A stretch of DNA of 64,000 nucleotides, taken from NCBI RefSeq assembly GCF_002115805.1, contig NZ_JFKC01000012.1, positions 1 to 64,000 on the forward strand, read 5' to 3'. Positions 10,030 to 17,780 of this stretch are shown here, one piece after another. The notes under the pieces were generated by a model. That model searched no databases. It had not been told where the DNA came from and was given only the letters and a program-made list of their open reading frames with translations. Numbering within the stretch: the stretch's first letter is position 1; each line of letters begins with the position of its first letter. The stretch is from Marivita geojedonensis (GTDB lineage: Bacteria > Pseudomonadota > Alphaproteobacteria > Rhodobacterales > Rhodobacteraceae). The position numbers were made by a program, and so were the translations under genes.

Positions 10030-10153
10030 TCCCGGCACTCCACATGTCATACTTGGTTGAAAGGGCAGTTAGCACGGGGTCACCACGCGGGCAATGCGCG
10101 GCAGTTTACAACCTGCGATTGGCGCACTACCGAAGTTGAAAACGAGGAAAACA

Positions 10154-10750
10154 ATGGCGAAACCCCCGCGCGCATGGCAACGGATGTTATCCGGTCGGCG
10201 GTTGGATCTGCTGGATCCGACACCCGTGGATATCGAGATCGAAGATATCGCTCATGGCCTGGCCTTTGTCGCCCGTTGGAACGGTCAGACATTTGGGGAC
10301 TATGCCTATTCGGTGGCTGAACACTCACTTTTGGTCGAGACGCTTTTTTCGCGGCTCTGTCCCAAGGCCACGGCCGCCGAAAGACTGACTGCTCTTCTGC
10401 ATGATGCACCGGAATACGTAATCGGCGACATGATCTCTCCGGTTAAGGCGGCTGTCGGACCGGGCTATGGCGATCTGGACGACAGGTTGTCGGCAGCCAT
10501 ACACATTCGCTTCGGCTTGCCGGCGGTGACGCCCGCAAAACTCAAACGGCAGATCAAAAAGGCAGACCGCATCAGTGCATGGATGGAAGCAACACAGATC
10601 GCCGGATTCACACGCGCTGAGGCGGACAGGTTCTTTGGCGCCCCGGATCTCGATCTGATTGCAGACCTGTCTATCGTTCTTCGCCCCCCAGTGGCGGTGC
10701 GCTCCGAGTTCACTGAACGTCATGCCAGTTTGCTGCAGGCGATGTTGTGA
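10154..10750 (+). CDS. HD-domain phosphohydrolase (YfbR-like)
   Basis: 198 residues with the metal-binding HD motif set: a first histidine in SVAEHSLLVETL, the HD pair in LLHDAPEYVIGDM, and a later aspartate in KKADRISAWMEATQ. The layout resembles YfbR-type 5'-deoxynucleotidases and related nucleotide phosphohydrolases, but the exact substrate cannot be read from sequence. ATG 10154 is preceded by GAGGAAAAC. Its end overlaps the GNAT gene as GTGA, so the two are coupled. It runs divergently from ahcY with 124 bases between. Confidence 0.8.
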   Translation: MAKPPRAWQRMLSGRRLDLLDPTPVDIEIEDIAHGLAFVARWNGQTFGDYAYSVAEHSLLVETLFSRLCPKATAAERLTALLHDAPEYVIGDMISPVKAAVGPGYGDLDDRLSAAIHIRFGLPAVTPAKLKRQIKKADRISAWMEATQIAGFTRAEADRFFGAPDLDLIADLSIVLRPPVAVRSEFTERHASLLQAML

Positions 10751-11235
10751 TCACAGTTCGACGCGCGGGCGAGTTTGATGCCCGGGAGATGGCCGGACTG
10801 CTTGACGCCATTATCCGCAAAGGTGGCACGACTGCGCATACCAAACCTGTATCACGCGATTCTCTTCTGGAGTGGATGCATCGCGCGCCAACCCGTTCAG
10901 CATGGTTCGTAGCAGAAACAGACGCCGGTGAAATCAAAGGCTTCCAGTTTATTGAACCGCATCATGAACTTGGTCCCGATGTTGGCGACATCGCAACATT
11001 CGTAGCGATAGGAGAGACCGGTTTCGGGATTGGATCAAAGCTGTTCGAAAAGACCAAATCTGCGGCGCAGGCGTTGGGGTATCGCTGGATCAACGCTACA
11101 ATCCGAGCCGACAACGCCGGTGGTTTGGCATATTATCAAAGCCGCGGGTTCGAAGATTACGCCTTTCATCCAGACGTTCCGCTTGCAAACGGACAAATCG
11201 TCGACCGGATCAGCAAACGCTTCGACCTAACCTGA
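10747..11235 (+). CDS. GNAT family N-acetyltransferase
   Basis: 162 residues with a GNAT fold. It opens ITVRRAGEFDAREMAGLLD, and the acetyl-CoA-binding beta4-alpha3 segment is TFVAIGETGFGIGSKLFEKTK, followed by WINATIRADNAGGLAYYQSRGFEDY, a typical motif B. The acceptor substrate is unknown. The GTG start overlaps the stop of the HD gene, implying a two-gene operon. It converges on regA with a 19-base gap. Confidence 0.85.
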   Translation: MITVRRAGEFDAREMAGLLDAIIRKGGTTAHTKPVSRDSLLEWMHRAPTRSAWFVAETDAGEIKGFQFIEPHHELGPDVGDIATFVAIGETGFGIGSKLFEKTKSAAQALGYRWINATIRADNAGGLAYYQSRGFEDYAFHPDVPLANGQIVDRISKRFDLT

Positions 11236-11254
11236 CCCGATTGTGTAATCAGCC

Positions 11255-11809
11255 CTATCTGGGGCTTCGTTTCGCAAGAATTCGCTGCAAGGTGCGGCGG
11301 TGCATGTTCAACCGGCGGGCAGTCTCTGACACGTTGCGATCACAAAGCTCGTAAACGCGCTGGATATGCTCCCAACGGACACGATCTGCGCTCATCGGGT
11401 TCTCTGGCGGCGGCGGAAGGTCGTCTCCTTTGGCCAGCAGAGCGTTGGTAATGTCTGTCGCATCCGCAGGTTTCGAGAGGTAGTCCGTTGCGCCGATTTT
11501 GACCGCCGCAACAGCAGTCGCGATGGCTCCGTATCCCGTAAGAACCACGACCCGGCTGTCGGGGCGCTTCTCGCGGATCACTTCCACAACGTCGAGCCCA
11601 TTGCCATCTTCAAGTCGTAGATCGACAACCGCATAAGCAGGGGGACGGGCGGTTGCGATGGCAGATCCGGATGTCACTGACGGAGCGGTTTCAACTTCGA
11701 ACCCGCGCTTCTCCATGGCTTTGGCTAGCCTGCGCAGAAACGGCTCGTCGTCGTCCACAAGCAAGAGGCTTTTGTCCTCGCCCAGATCGTCCAGTGTCCG
11801 CTCGCTCAC
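11255..11809 (-). CDS. regA: Redox response regulator RegA/PrrA/ActR
   Basis: 184 residues. The receiver domain (about 12-125) has the acidic pocket LLLVDDDEPF, the phosphoacceptor aspartate in AVVDLRLEDGNGL, VVVLTGYGAIATA, and the lysine in YLSKPAD. A proline hinge (DDLPPPPENPMS) follows, then a Fis-type HTH (NVSETARRLNMHRRTLQRIL) almost invariant among RegA/PrrA/ActR proteins. It activates or represses respiration, CO2 fixation, nitrogen and photosynthesis genes in response to RegB. It is transcribed toward the GNAT gene and lies 79 bases downstream of senC on the same strand. hvrA, which follows regA in Rhodobacter capsulatus, is not present here. Confidence 0.96.
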   Translation of the reverse strand: MSERTLDDLGEDKSLLLVDDDEPFLRRLAKAMEKRGFEVETAPSVTSGSAIATARPPAYAVVDLRLEDGNGLDVVEVIREKRPDSRVVVLTGYGAIATAVAAVKIGATDYLSKPADATDITNALLAKGDDLPPPPENPMSADRVRWEHIQRVYELCDRNVSETARRLNMHRRTLQRILAKRSPR

Positions 11810-11888
11810 AGTGGTTCCCTCCCGTCGCGTTTGCGTTATCCGCCAGTATTACCGGCGAATTTTTCAACATCAACGGGCAAATGGCCCT

Positions 11889-12515
11889 CTATTGCACAAC
11901 TTCAAGAAAGCAGGCAGCGCGCTCGGCAAGTTGATCCGGGCTGAGCTCGCGCCGGAAGAACTCCACAAAACCATCCTCCGGCATCACCAGATAGGTGAAG
12001 GTCGAGTGATCCACGAGGTAGTAGTCGTCATCCCCGGGCTGTCGGCGAAAATAGGTCCGATAGGCCTGGCTCGCGGCCTGCACCTGTTCCTCGCTTCCGG
12101 TCAGCCCGATCATATCTTCGTGCAGATTGGCGGCAAAATCACCAACCACTTCCGGGGTATCGCGGTTCGGGTCGATTGAGATGAAAACCGGGGTAATATC
12201 GTATCCCCGCTCACGCAGAATATCGACCGATTCAGCGTTTCGAACAGTATCGAGCGGGCAGACATCGGGGCAGAACGTATACCCGAAGTAAATCAGCGAC
12301 GGCTCTGTGATCACATCCTTGTCCGTCACTGTCTCACCGGCAGAATTGACGAGCGTGAACGGCCCGCCAATGGTGTCAGCACCACCGGCAACTTTCGTGT
12401 TCCGGCACTGGGCATATTTGTCATCCCCCTCGCCACCGGGCATGGTGGCGTACCAGATGCCACCAAGAAGTGCGACAAGTGCCACTCCTGCCGAGATTGC
12501 CGCCAAACGTACCAT
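11889..12515 (-). CDS. senC: SCO1/SenC (PrrC) copper chaperone
   Basis: 208 residues: one N-terminal membrane anchor (about 3-22) and a periplasmic thioredoxin-fold SCO domain. The copper site is visible as CPDVC in FGYTFCPDVCPLD, plus the distal histidine in YYLVDHSTFTYL; VFISIDPNRDTPE is also typical. SCO proteins deliver copper to the CuA site of cytochrome c oxidase, and in Rhodobacter SenC/PrrC also links oxidase activity to RegB signalling. It is divergent from regB with 117 bases between starts and lies upstream of regA on the same strand. Confidence 0.95.
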   Translation of the reverse strand: MVRLAAISAGVALVALLGGIWYATMPGGEGDDKYAQCRNTKVAGGADTIGGPFTLVNSAGETVTDKDVITEPSLIYFGYTFCPDVCPLDTVRNAESVDILRERGYDITPVFISIDPNRDTPEVVGDFAANLHEDMIGLTGSEEQVQAASQAYRTYFRRQPGDDDYYLVDHSTFTYLVMPEDGFVEFFRRELSPDQLAERAACFLEVVQ

Positions 12516-12632
12516 ATCGTCCTCTTGGTTCTCCCGCGAACAAAGCTCTTCTCTTCGGAAGTGCCTTGCTTATGCTTCGTTTCTGCCGACGTAAGGATTT
12601 TCCCTGCCGGAGCAAGTGACGAAAGGGCGCAG

Positions 12633-14024
12633 ATGACGCAATCCGAATTCGGACTCTTCCAGGAACGCCAGCGGGGCAGCTTCATTCGCCTCCGGACAAT
12701 GATCTGGTTGAGATGGTTCGCCATTGTGGGCCAGCTGACCGCAATCACACTTGCGCAGAAATTCTACAACCTGCAGCTCGAACTGGGCCTTTGCTATCTG
12801 GCCATCGGGGTCTCCATTGTCGGAAACCTCATCGCCATCTTCGTATTTCCCGAAAACAAGCGCCTGAATGAAGCCGAAAACTTCTTGATGGTGCTGTTCG
12901 ATCTGCTTCAGCTCTCGTTCCTGCTCTACCTGACGGGTGGACTCCATAATCCATTCACGATCCTCATCCTTGGTCCGGTGATCGTTTCGGCCACGATCAT
13001 GACCCTGAGATCGACAATCATAATTGGAGCGACGGCCCTTGCTCTTGTCACTCTGATGATGTTTTTCCACCTGCCGCTGCGGACAGAGCAGGGTTTCATC
13101 CTGCGGATCGCAGACGTTTTCGTCTTTGGGCAATGGGTCGCGATCACGATCGCAGTCATCTTCCTGTCGCTGTACGCGCGCCAGATCACAGAAGAGATGA
13201 ATTCAATGAGCGACGCCGTCGTTGCCACGCAAATGGCGCTCAGCCGAACGCAGATGCTCAACAATCTCGGCGGTGTCGTCGCAGCGGCAGCGCATGAGCT
13301 TGGCACACCGCTGGCGACGATCAAACTGACCAGTGCTGAATTGATCGAAGACCTGGACGATCATCCGGATCTTCAGGAAGACGCTCGCCTGATCCGGAAC
13401 CAGGCAGACCGATGCCGCGATATTCTGCAATCCATGGGCCGGGCCGGCAAAGAAGACCTGCAGATCCGCTCAGCGCCATTGCTCGAAGTCATCCGCGAGG
13501 CGGCGGAACCCCATGTGAACAGAGGGAAGGATGTTCTGATCGACGGGTTGGGCGACGAAAACGAGATCACCCATGATCAACCTCTTGTTCTGCGCCGGCC
13601 CGAAGTCATTCACGGCCTCCGCAATCTGATTCAGAACGCAGTGGATTTTGCCCGTGCAACGGTCTGGGTCGAAGCCAGATGGGACGAAAAGACCGTTTCG
13701 ATGCGCATTTTGGACGATGGTCCAGGCTATCCGACGAACTTGCTGGGTCGGATCGGTGATCCGTTCGTTCGCAACCGGCGCACCGAACGCGACCGTACAA
13801 CGCGGCCCGAATATGAGGGAATGGGGCTTGGACTGTTCATCGCCAAAACGCTTCTTGAGCGATCCGGTGCGGAACTCAGTTTTGCCAATGGCAGCGACCG
13901 CATGAATGGCACAAGCAAACGTCGCGGAGCGGTTGTCGAGGTGATCTGGCCAAGAGAAGCAATCGTTCCGCCCACGCTCCCGAAAGGTGAGGGTATCGGC
14001 GAGAACCCGTCTTTCGATCTTTGA
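12633..14024 (+). CDS. regB: Redox sensor histidine kinase RegB/PrrB
   Basis: 463 residues. Six hydrophobic segments occupy roughly residues 20-180, including the quinone-binding heptapeptide GGxxNPF (GGLHNPF). The dimerisation box AAAAHELGTPLATIK carries phospho-accepting H221, and 40 residues later lies C261 in ADRCRDILQSMGRAG, the redox-active cysteine (H225/C265 in R. capsulatus). The ATPase domain shows NLIQNAVDFA, DDGPGYP and GMGLGLFIAKTLL. It phosphorylates RegA under reducing or anaerobic conditions. ATG 12633 is used because homology begins there. All catalytic residues are intact. Confidence 0.96.
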   Translation: MTQSEFGLFQERQRGSFIRLRTMIWLRWFAIVGQLTAITLAQKFYNLQLELGLCYLAIGVSIVGNLIAIFVFPENKRLNEAENFLMVLFDLLQLSFLLYLTGGLHNPFTILILGPVIVSATIMTLRSTIIIGATALALVTLMMFFHLPLRTEQGFILRIADVFVFGQWVAITIAVIFLSLYARQITEEMNSMSDAVVATQMALSRTQMLNNLGGVVAAAAHELGTPLATIKLTSAELIEDLDDHPDLQEDARLIRNQADRCRDILQSMGRAGKEDLQIRSAPLLEVIREAAEPHVNRGKDVLIDGLGDENEITHDQPLVLRRPEVIHGLRNLIQNAVDFARATVWVEARWDEKTVSMRILDDGPGYPTNLLGRIGDPFVRNRRTERDRTTRPEYEGMGLGLFIAKTLLERSGAELSFANGSDRMNGTSKRRGAVVEVIWPREAIVPPTLPKGEGIGENPSFDL

Positions 14025-14041
14025 CGGTTCCTGCGTCAGAC

Positions 14042-14058
14042 TTAACGATCCATTAACC
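14042..14058 (+). promoter_or_regulatory. Full CtrA-type box (TTAA-N7-TTAACC)
   Basis: The sequence TTAACGATCCATTAACC matches the CtrA consensus TTAA-N7-TTAA(CC) without mismatch. It lies 17 bases after the regB stop and 51 bases before the PAS-protein ATG, where it could position or block RNA polymerase. In a by-eye scan of the intergenic regions of this window it was the only full match. Confidence 0.6.
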
Positions 14059-14060
14059 AT

Positions 14061-14096
14061 CTCCGCGTTGACTCCAGCCTGCGCACAAACGCGGAG
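14061..14096 (+). promoter_or_regulatory. Perfect 9-bp inverted repeat covering the Shine-Dalgarno
   Basis: CTCCGCGTT (14061-14069) is exactly complementary to AACGCGGAG (14088-14096), with an 18-base loop. The right arm contains most of the GGAGG ribosome site (14093-14097) of the gene starting at 14109, so folding would hide it. If transcription starts between the CtrA box and the repeat, this would be a translational switch; if it starts inside the repeat, the inverted repeat could instead be a protein operator. Confidence 0.5.
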
Positions 14097-14108
14097 GTCC
14101 GGGCAGAA

Positions 14109-15614
14109 ATGGTTTTTTGGCCACCCATTATCGTTGGTCTGGTATGTGCCGGTGCGGTCGCTGCATGGATTTTCCAACGAAACCGCCCAGTCCCGTACTC
14201 ACCTGATACGACATTTGAACAGAGTCTGTCTCTGCTCTTCCAAGATGGCGTTCTTGTCGATGCCGATGATGAAGTCTGGCCATTGCTCGCAGACATCCCC
14301 ACACCAATCACATGGGAAAGCACACGCAAGGCTTTAATCCACATCGTGCCATCTCTGCCCCTAACCCTGACGGAATTCGAGCCTAACAAAGCCCAATCAC
14401 CTGTTTCTGTCTCACTCCGTAAGGTTGCAGGAGGATATCGGGTAACCTTTCTTCCAACGCAGAAAAAAACTTCCAAACAGTGGTTTCTTGATCGCCAGAA
14501 CGAAGTGGCTGTCTCCCAAATCCGACCAGCGCTCTTATATGCGCCCGATCCAATCTGGTGCGTGGATGCCCGAACTGAAGTGATCTGGGGAAACGAAGCC
14601 TTTTGCGACCTTTCAGGCCAGCACGGCGGAAAGACCGCTTTTGCAACCCAAATTGCAGAACAGATTTTCGACGGCGAAATCCTGTGTTCGAAGCGTATAA
14701 AGCTGGAAGGCTCCGGTTCCGTTGGCCCAAAATGGCTCGAAGTGACACGCAAGGAAACCGAAACCGGAATTCTCTTTTATGCGAATGGCGCTGACGCAGT
14801 TGTGCATGCCGAGGAAGCACAGCGAAATTTTGTGCAGACCCTCTCCAAGACCTTTGCAAATCTCACCACCGGACTCGCGATTTTTGACCGCGAACGGCGC
14901 TTGGCCCTGTTCAACCCGGCCCTGATCGATCTGAGCGGTATATCGGTCGAATTTCTCAGCAATCGACCACCATTGTTTGAATTCTTCGACAAGCTGCGCG
15001 AACGCCGCGTGATGCCTGAGCCGAAAAACTATGACAATTGGCGAGAGAAGATGGCCAAGCTTGTCGCCGCTGCCAGCGATGACAGATACCGTGAGACCTG
15101 GAACCTGGCCGGCGGTCAAACCTTCGATGTGACCGGGCGTCCTTATCCTGATGGGGCCATCGCATTTCTGTTCAACGACATTACAGCCGAAGTGTCTCTG
15201 ACGCGGGGATTTCGCGCTGAACTGGAGACCATGCAGTCGATGATCGACGCGATGGAAGATGCCGTCGCGGCGTTCACGCAGCAGGGTGTCCTGACCGTGT
15301 GCAATACAGCCTACAAGCTGATGTGGAAAGTTGATCCGGACACCCGCATCACCGAATTCACCATCATGGAAGCGACGCAGGAATGGAAAACAGCATTTCA
15401 CCCAAGCCCGGTCTGGCCCGAACTTAGGGACTTCGTGACCACCAGTACCGAAAGGGCGAGTTGGGACAGTGACCTGCGCGCAAAAGATGGGCGTAGGATC
15501 GTCTGTCGGGTCGATCCGATCTGCTACGGCGCGACGCTGGTTCGCTTCTGTCACCAGCCCAAGGTGCAAGAAGGCGCAAACGAACAGGACGGGCTTCAGA
15601 TCGTTTCCGCCTGA
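14109..15614 (+). CDS. Membrane PAS-domain protein without kinase domain, possibly DivL
   Basis: 501 residues: one N-terminal membrane helix (about 4-23), then three PAS-like regions. These lie at about 130-235 (ALLYAPDPIWCVDARTEVIWGNEAF), 245-350 (TTGLAIFDRERRLALFNPAL, NDITAEVSLTRG) and 365-490 (MIDAMEDAVAAFTQQGVLTVCNTAY). It ends after the last PAS; no HisKA, HATPase or output domain is present. Its place between regB and tsaE agrees with my recollection that R. capsulatus DivL, a PAS protein acting on the CckA-ChpT-CtrA relay, lies in this neighbourhood. That link is inferred, not shown. A full CtrA box and an SD-covering hairpin lie directly upstream. It could also be an accessory sensor for RegB. 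Confidence 0.75.
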   Translation: MVFWPPIIVGLVCAGAVAAWIFQRNRPVPYSPDTTFEQSLSLLFQDGVLVDADDEVWPLLADIPTPITWESTRKALIHIVPSLPLTLTEFEPNKAQSPVSVSLRKVAGGYRVTFLPTQKKTSKQWFLDRQNEVAVSQIRPALLYAPDPIWCVDARTEVIWGNEAFCDLSGQHGGKTAFATQIAEQIFDGEILCSKRIKLEGSGSVGPKWLEVTRKETETGILFYANGADAVVHAEEAQRNFVQTLSKTFANLTTGLAIFDRERRLALFNPALIDLSGISVEFLSNRPPLFEFFDKLRERRVMPEPKNYDNWREKMAKLVAAASDDRYRETWNLAGGQTFDVTGRPYPDGAIAFLFNDITAEVSLTRGFRAELETMQSMIDAMEDAVAAFTQQGVLTVCNTAYKLMWKVDPDTRITEFTIMEATQEWKTAFHPSPVWPELRDFVTTSTERASWDSDLRAKDGRRIVCRVDPICYGATLVRFCHQPKVQEGANEQDGLQIVSA

Positions 15615-15664
15615 GCGAGGGTTTCCAATCTTGCAGCCCACATCAGGGAAGGTAAACATGCCGC

Positions 15665-16138
15665 ATGACCAAAAGCAGAGCGGCCTTCACCTCACACTCT
15701 CCCGATGAGACCGCACAGCTGGCAAGGCGCGTGGGGGCGCAGCTTGGTGCCGGAGACACTTTGCTTCTGGAAGGAGGAATTGGAGCCGGAAAAAGCCATT
15801 TCGCGCGCGCGCTGATCCTGTCGCGGCTGGCCGAAGCCGAAGATGTTCCATCTCCAACCTTCACGCTTGTTCAGACCTACGATTTGCCGGACTGCGAGTT
15901 ATGGCACGCCGACCTGTACCGCTTGGGCGATCCGGATCAGATTGTTGAATTGGGCCTCTTGGACGCATTTCAGGCAGCGATTTGTCTGATCGAATGGCCC
16001 GACAGGCTTGCCGAACTGACGCCTGAGACCGCCCTCACCGTCCGTTTTGACGACATGCTTCAGAACGACACCCGACAGATCGAGTTCACATGGACCGCGC
16101 CGCACTGGACCAGTTGTGTCAAAGAGGCTCTGGCATGA
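15665..16138 (+). CDS. tsaE: tRNA threonylcarbamoylation ATPase TsaE
   Basis: 157 residues, the usual size. The Walker A loop GGIGAGKSHFAR, switch region SPTFTLVQTYD, and LWHADLYRLGDPDQIVELGL with IEWPDRL are diagnostic of TsaE (YjeE). It is the ATPase that drives turnover of the TsaB-TsaD complex in t6A synthesis; tsaD is at 4257. It is the first gene of a run in which tsaE, phosphotransferase, nucleotidyltransferase, addB and addA each overlap the next by 1-8 bases. Confidence 0.96.
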   Translation: MTKSRAAFTSHSPDETAQLARRVGAQLGAGDTLLLEGGIGAGKSHFARALILSRLAEAEDVPSPTFTLVQTYDLPDCELWHADLYRLGDPDQIVELGLLDAFQAAICLIEWPDRLAELTPETALTVRFDDMLQNDTRQIEFTWTAPHWTSCVKEALA

Positions 16139-17100
16139 ATGTCGATGCGTTCCTGAAAAGCGCAGGCTGGGAAGGCGCAATGCGTGAACCTCTTGCGGGT
16201 GATGCGTCCTCTCGACGGTATATCAGGCTCTGTTACGGCGAAAAACGGGCCATCCTCATGGTCGATCCGCAGGACGACACAGCTCGCTTTGAGCGCATCG
16301 CAAACCACCTTCGGAGCATCGGTCTCTCTGCTCCGGCAGTCTTGAAGCGGGACAAAGGGCTGATGCTGCTCGAGGATTTTGGTGATGCGCAATTCGCGCG
16401 TGTCATTGCGCAAACTCCAGAGACGGAAGTTCCGCTCTATTTGGCCGCGACGGATGTTCTCGTTCACCTCGAAAACCTGCCTGCCCCGGATGGCCTCACG
16501 ACAGCATCGCCCGAGGTCCTGGGTCAAATGATTGAACCTGCCTTTACGCATTACCTGCCCCTTTTGGGTCGGAGCGCTGGTCGGGAGGCGGATCGCATAA
16601 CCTCCCTTTTGACCGACCACTTGGACAAGCATCTGCCTAAGACCTCAGTTCTGGTGCTGAGGGATTTTCATGCCGAGAATATGATCTGGCTTCCCGAACG
16701 TTCGGGCGTTGAACGGGTTGGGCTTCTTGATTTTCAGGATGCACTTGCGGGTCCGCCGATCTACGATCTGGTTTCCATGCTGCAGGACGCACGCCGGGAT
16801 GTGTCTGATGCAGCCCACAACGCAGTGCTTGCTCACTATCTCGGCGGAACCGGCCGATCTGAGTCAGAATTCATGCCGGCGTTTCATCTGATTGGCCTGC
16901 AGCGCAATCTCCGGATTTTGGGGATATTCGCGCGGTTGGCGACAGAAATGGGCAAACCCGGATACCTGAACCTTATTCCCCGGGTGTGGCGACATATCGA
17001 AACGAGCCTCGCCTCTCCGGTCTCGAAAGAAATCGCGCCACTGGTTCACCGCCTTTTTCCCGAACCCACACCAAGCCGTCTGAAGGAAGGTACGAACTGA
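16135..17100 (+). CDS. Aminoglycoside phosphotransferase-family sugar kinase (AmgK-like)
   Basis: 321 residues with a kinase-like (APH/choline kinase) fold: the N-lobe EPLAGDASSRRYIRL, the catalytic loop VLVLRDFHAENMIWLPE (Brenner-type HxDxxxxN variant), and the metal-binding segment VGLLDFQDALAGPPIYDLVS. Together with the following nucleotidyltransferase it matches the AmgK/MurU pair that phosphorylates the anomeric position of MurNAc/GlcNAc and makes UDP-MurNAc in a peptidoglycan recycling shortcut. The assignment rests on pairing and family, not on substrate residues. The start overlaps tsaE as ATGA. Confidence 0.78.
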   Translation: MNVDAFLKSAGWEGAMREPLAGDASSRRYIRLCYGEKRAILMVDPQDDTARFERIANHLRSIGLSAPAVLKRDKGLMLLEDFGDAQFARVIAQTPETEVPLYLAATDVLVHLENLPAPDGLTTASPEVLGQMIEPAFTHYLPLLGRSAGREADRITSLLTDHLDKHLPKTSVLVLRDFHAENMIWLPERSGVERVGLLDFQDALAGPPIYDLVSMLQDARRDVSDAAHNAVLAHYLGGTGRSESEFMPAFHLIGLQRNLRILGIFARLATEMGKPGYLNLIPRVWRHIETSLASPVSKEIAPLVHRLFPEPTPSRLKEGTN

Positions 17101-17780
17101 TGCCCGGATCGGTGATGCTGTTTGCCGCTGGGTTTGGCACTCGTATGGGCCACCTGACGAAGGATCGGCCGAAACCGTTGGTGGAAGTCGCTGGCAAACC
17201 GCTGATCGAACATGCCATGGATCTGGTCCGGGCTGTTCACCCCGATCGCATTGTCGCGAACGCGCATTACAAGGCAGACCAAATCGTTAAACATTTCGCC
17301 GGAACAGAGGTTCGGGTGAATGTCGAGTTGCCCGACATACTCGATACTGGCGGCGGACTCAAAGCTGCGTTGCCAATGCTTGAATCGGATGTGGTATTTA
17401 CAATGAACACCGACGCGGTTTGGGACGGCCCAAACCCCCTCTCGCTGCTGCAATCCGTCTGGACCGATGACATGCAGGCGCTCTTGCTGTGCGTCCCCAA
17501 ATCACAGGTGATTGGACACACCGGGTCCGGAGACCTTGATGTGTCAAAAGACGGTTATGGGTCCTGGGGGACGGAGACAATTTACTCAGGGGTACAGCTC
17601 ATCCACACCGATTGTGTCTCTGATACACCTGAAAATGCCTTTTCACTGAAGTCAGTCTGGGAAAAACTGGAGTCCCAGGACGCCCTTCGAGCGATTACCT
17701 ATCCCGGACGCTGGTGCGATGTGGGCCATCCCGGTGGCATCGCGCTTGCTGAGAAGATGTTGGGATTTGACCATGTTTGA
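17100..17780 (+). CDS. Sugar-phosphate nucleotidyltransferase (MurU-like)
   Basis: 226 residues of a GlmU/RmlA-like nucleotidyltransferase. The signature LFAAGFGTRMGHLTKDRPKPL is at the N-terminus, followed by VAGKPLIEHAMDLVRA, ELPDILDTGGGLKAALP, and the metal-binding aspartate in FTMNTDAVWDG. It probably uses UTP and a sugar-1-phosphate made by the upstream kinase, as in the AmgK-MurU pathway. The ATG shares one base with the preceding stop, and its end overlaps addB by 8 bases. Confidence 0.82.
   Translation: MPGSVMLFAAGFGTRMGHLTKDRPKPLVEVAGKPLIEHAMDLVRAVHPDRIVANAHYKADQIVKHFAGTEVRVNVELPDILDTGGGLKAALPMLESDVVFTMNTDAVWDGPNPLSLLQSVWTDDMQALLLCVPKSQVIGHTGSGDLDVSKDGYGSWGTETIYSGVQLIHTDCVSDTPENAFSLKSVWEKLESQDALRAITYPGRWCDVGHPGGIALAEKMLGFDHV

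Noticed and set aside
10030-10153. SAH or SAM riboswitch upstream of ahcY
   Set aside because: The short interval shows no pseudoknot-like conserved core or stem set that I recognise.
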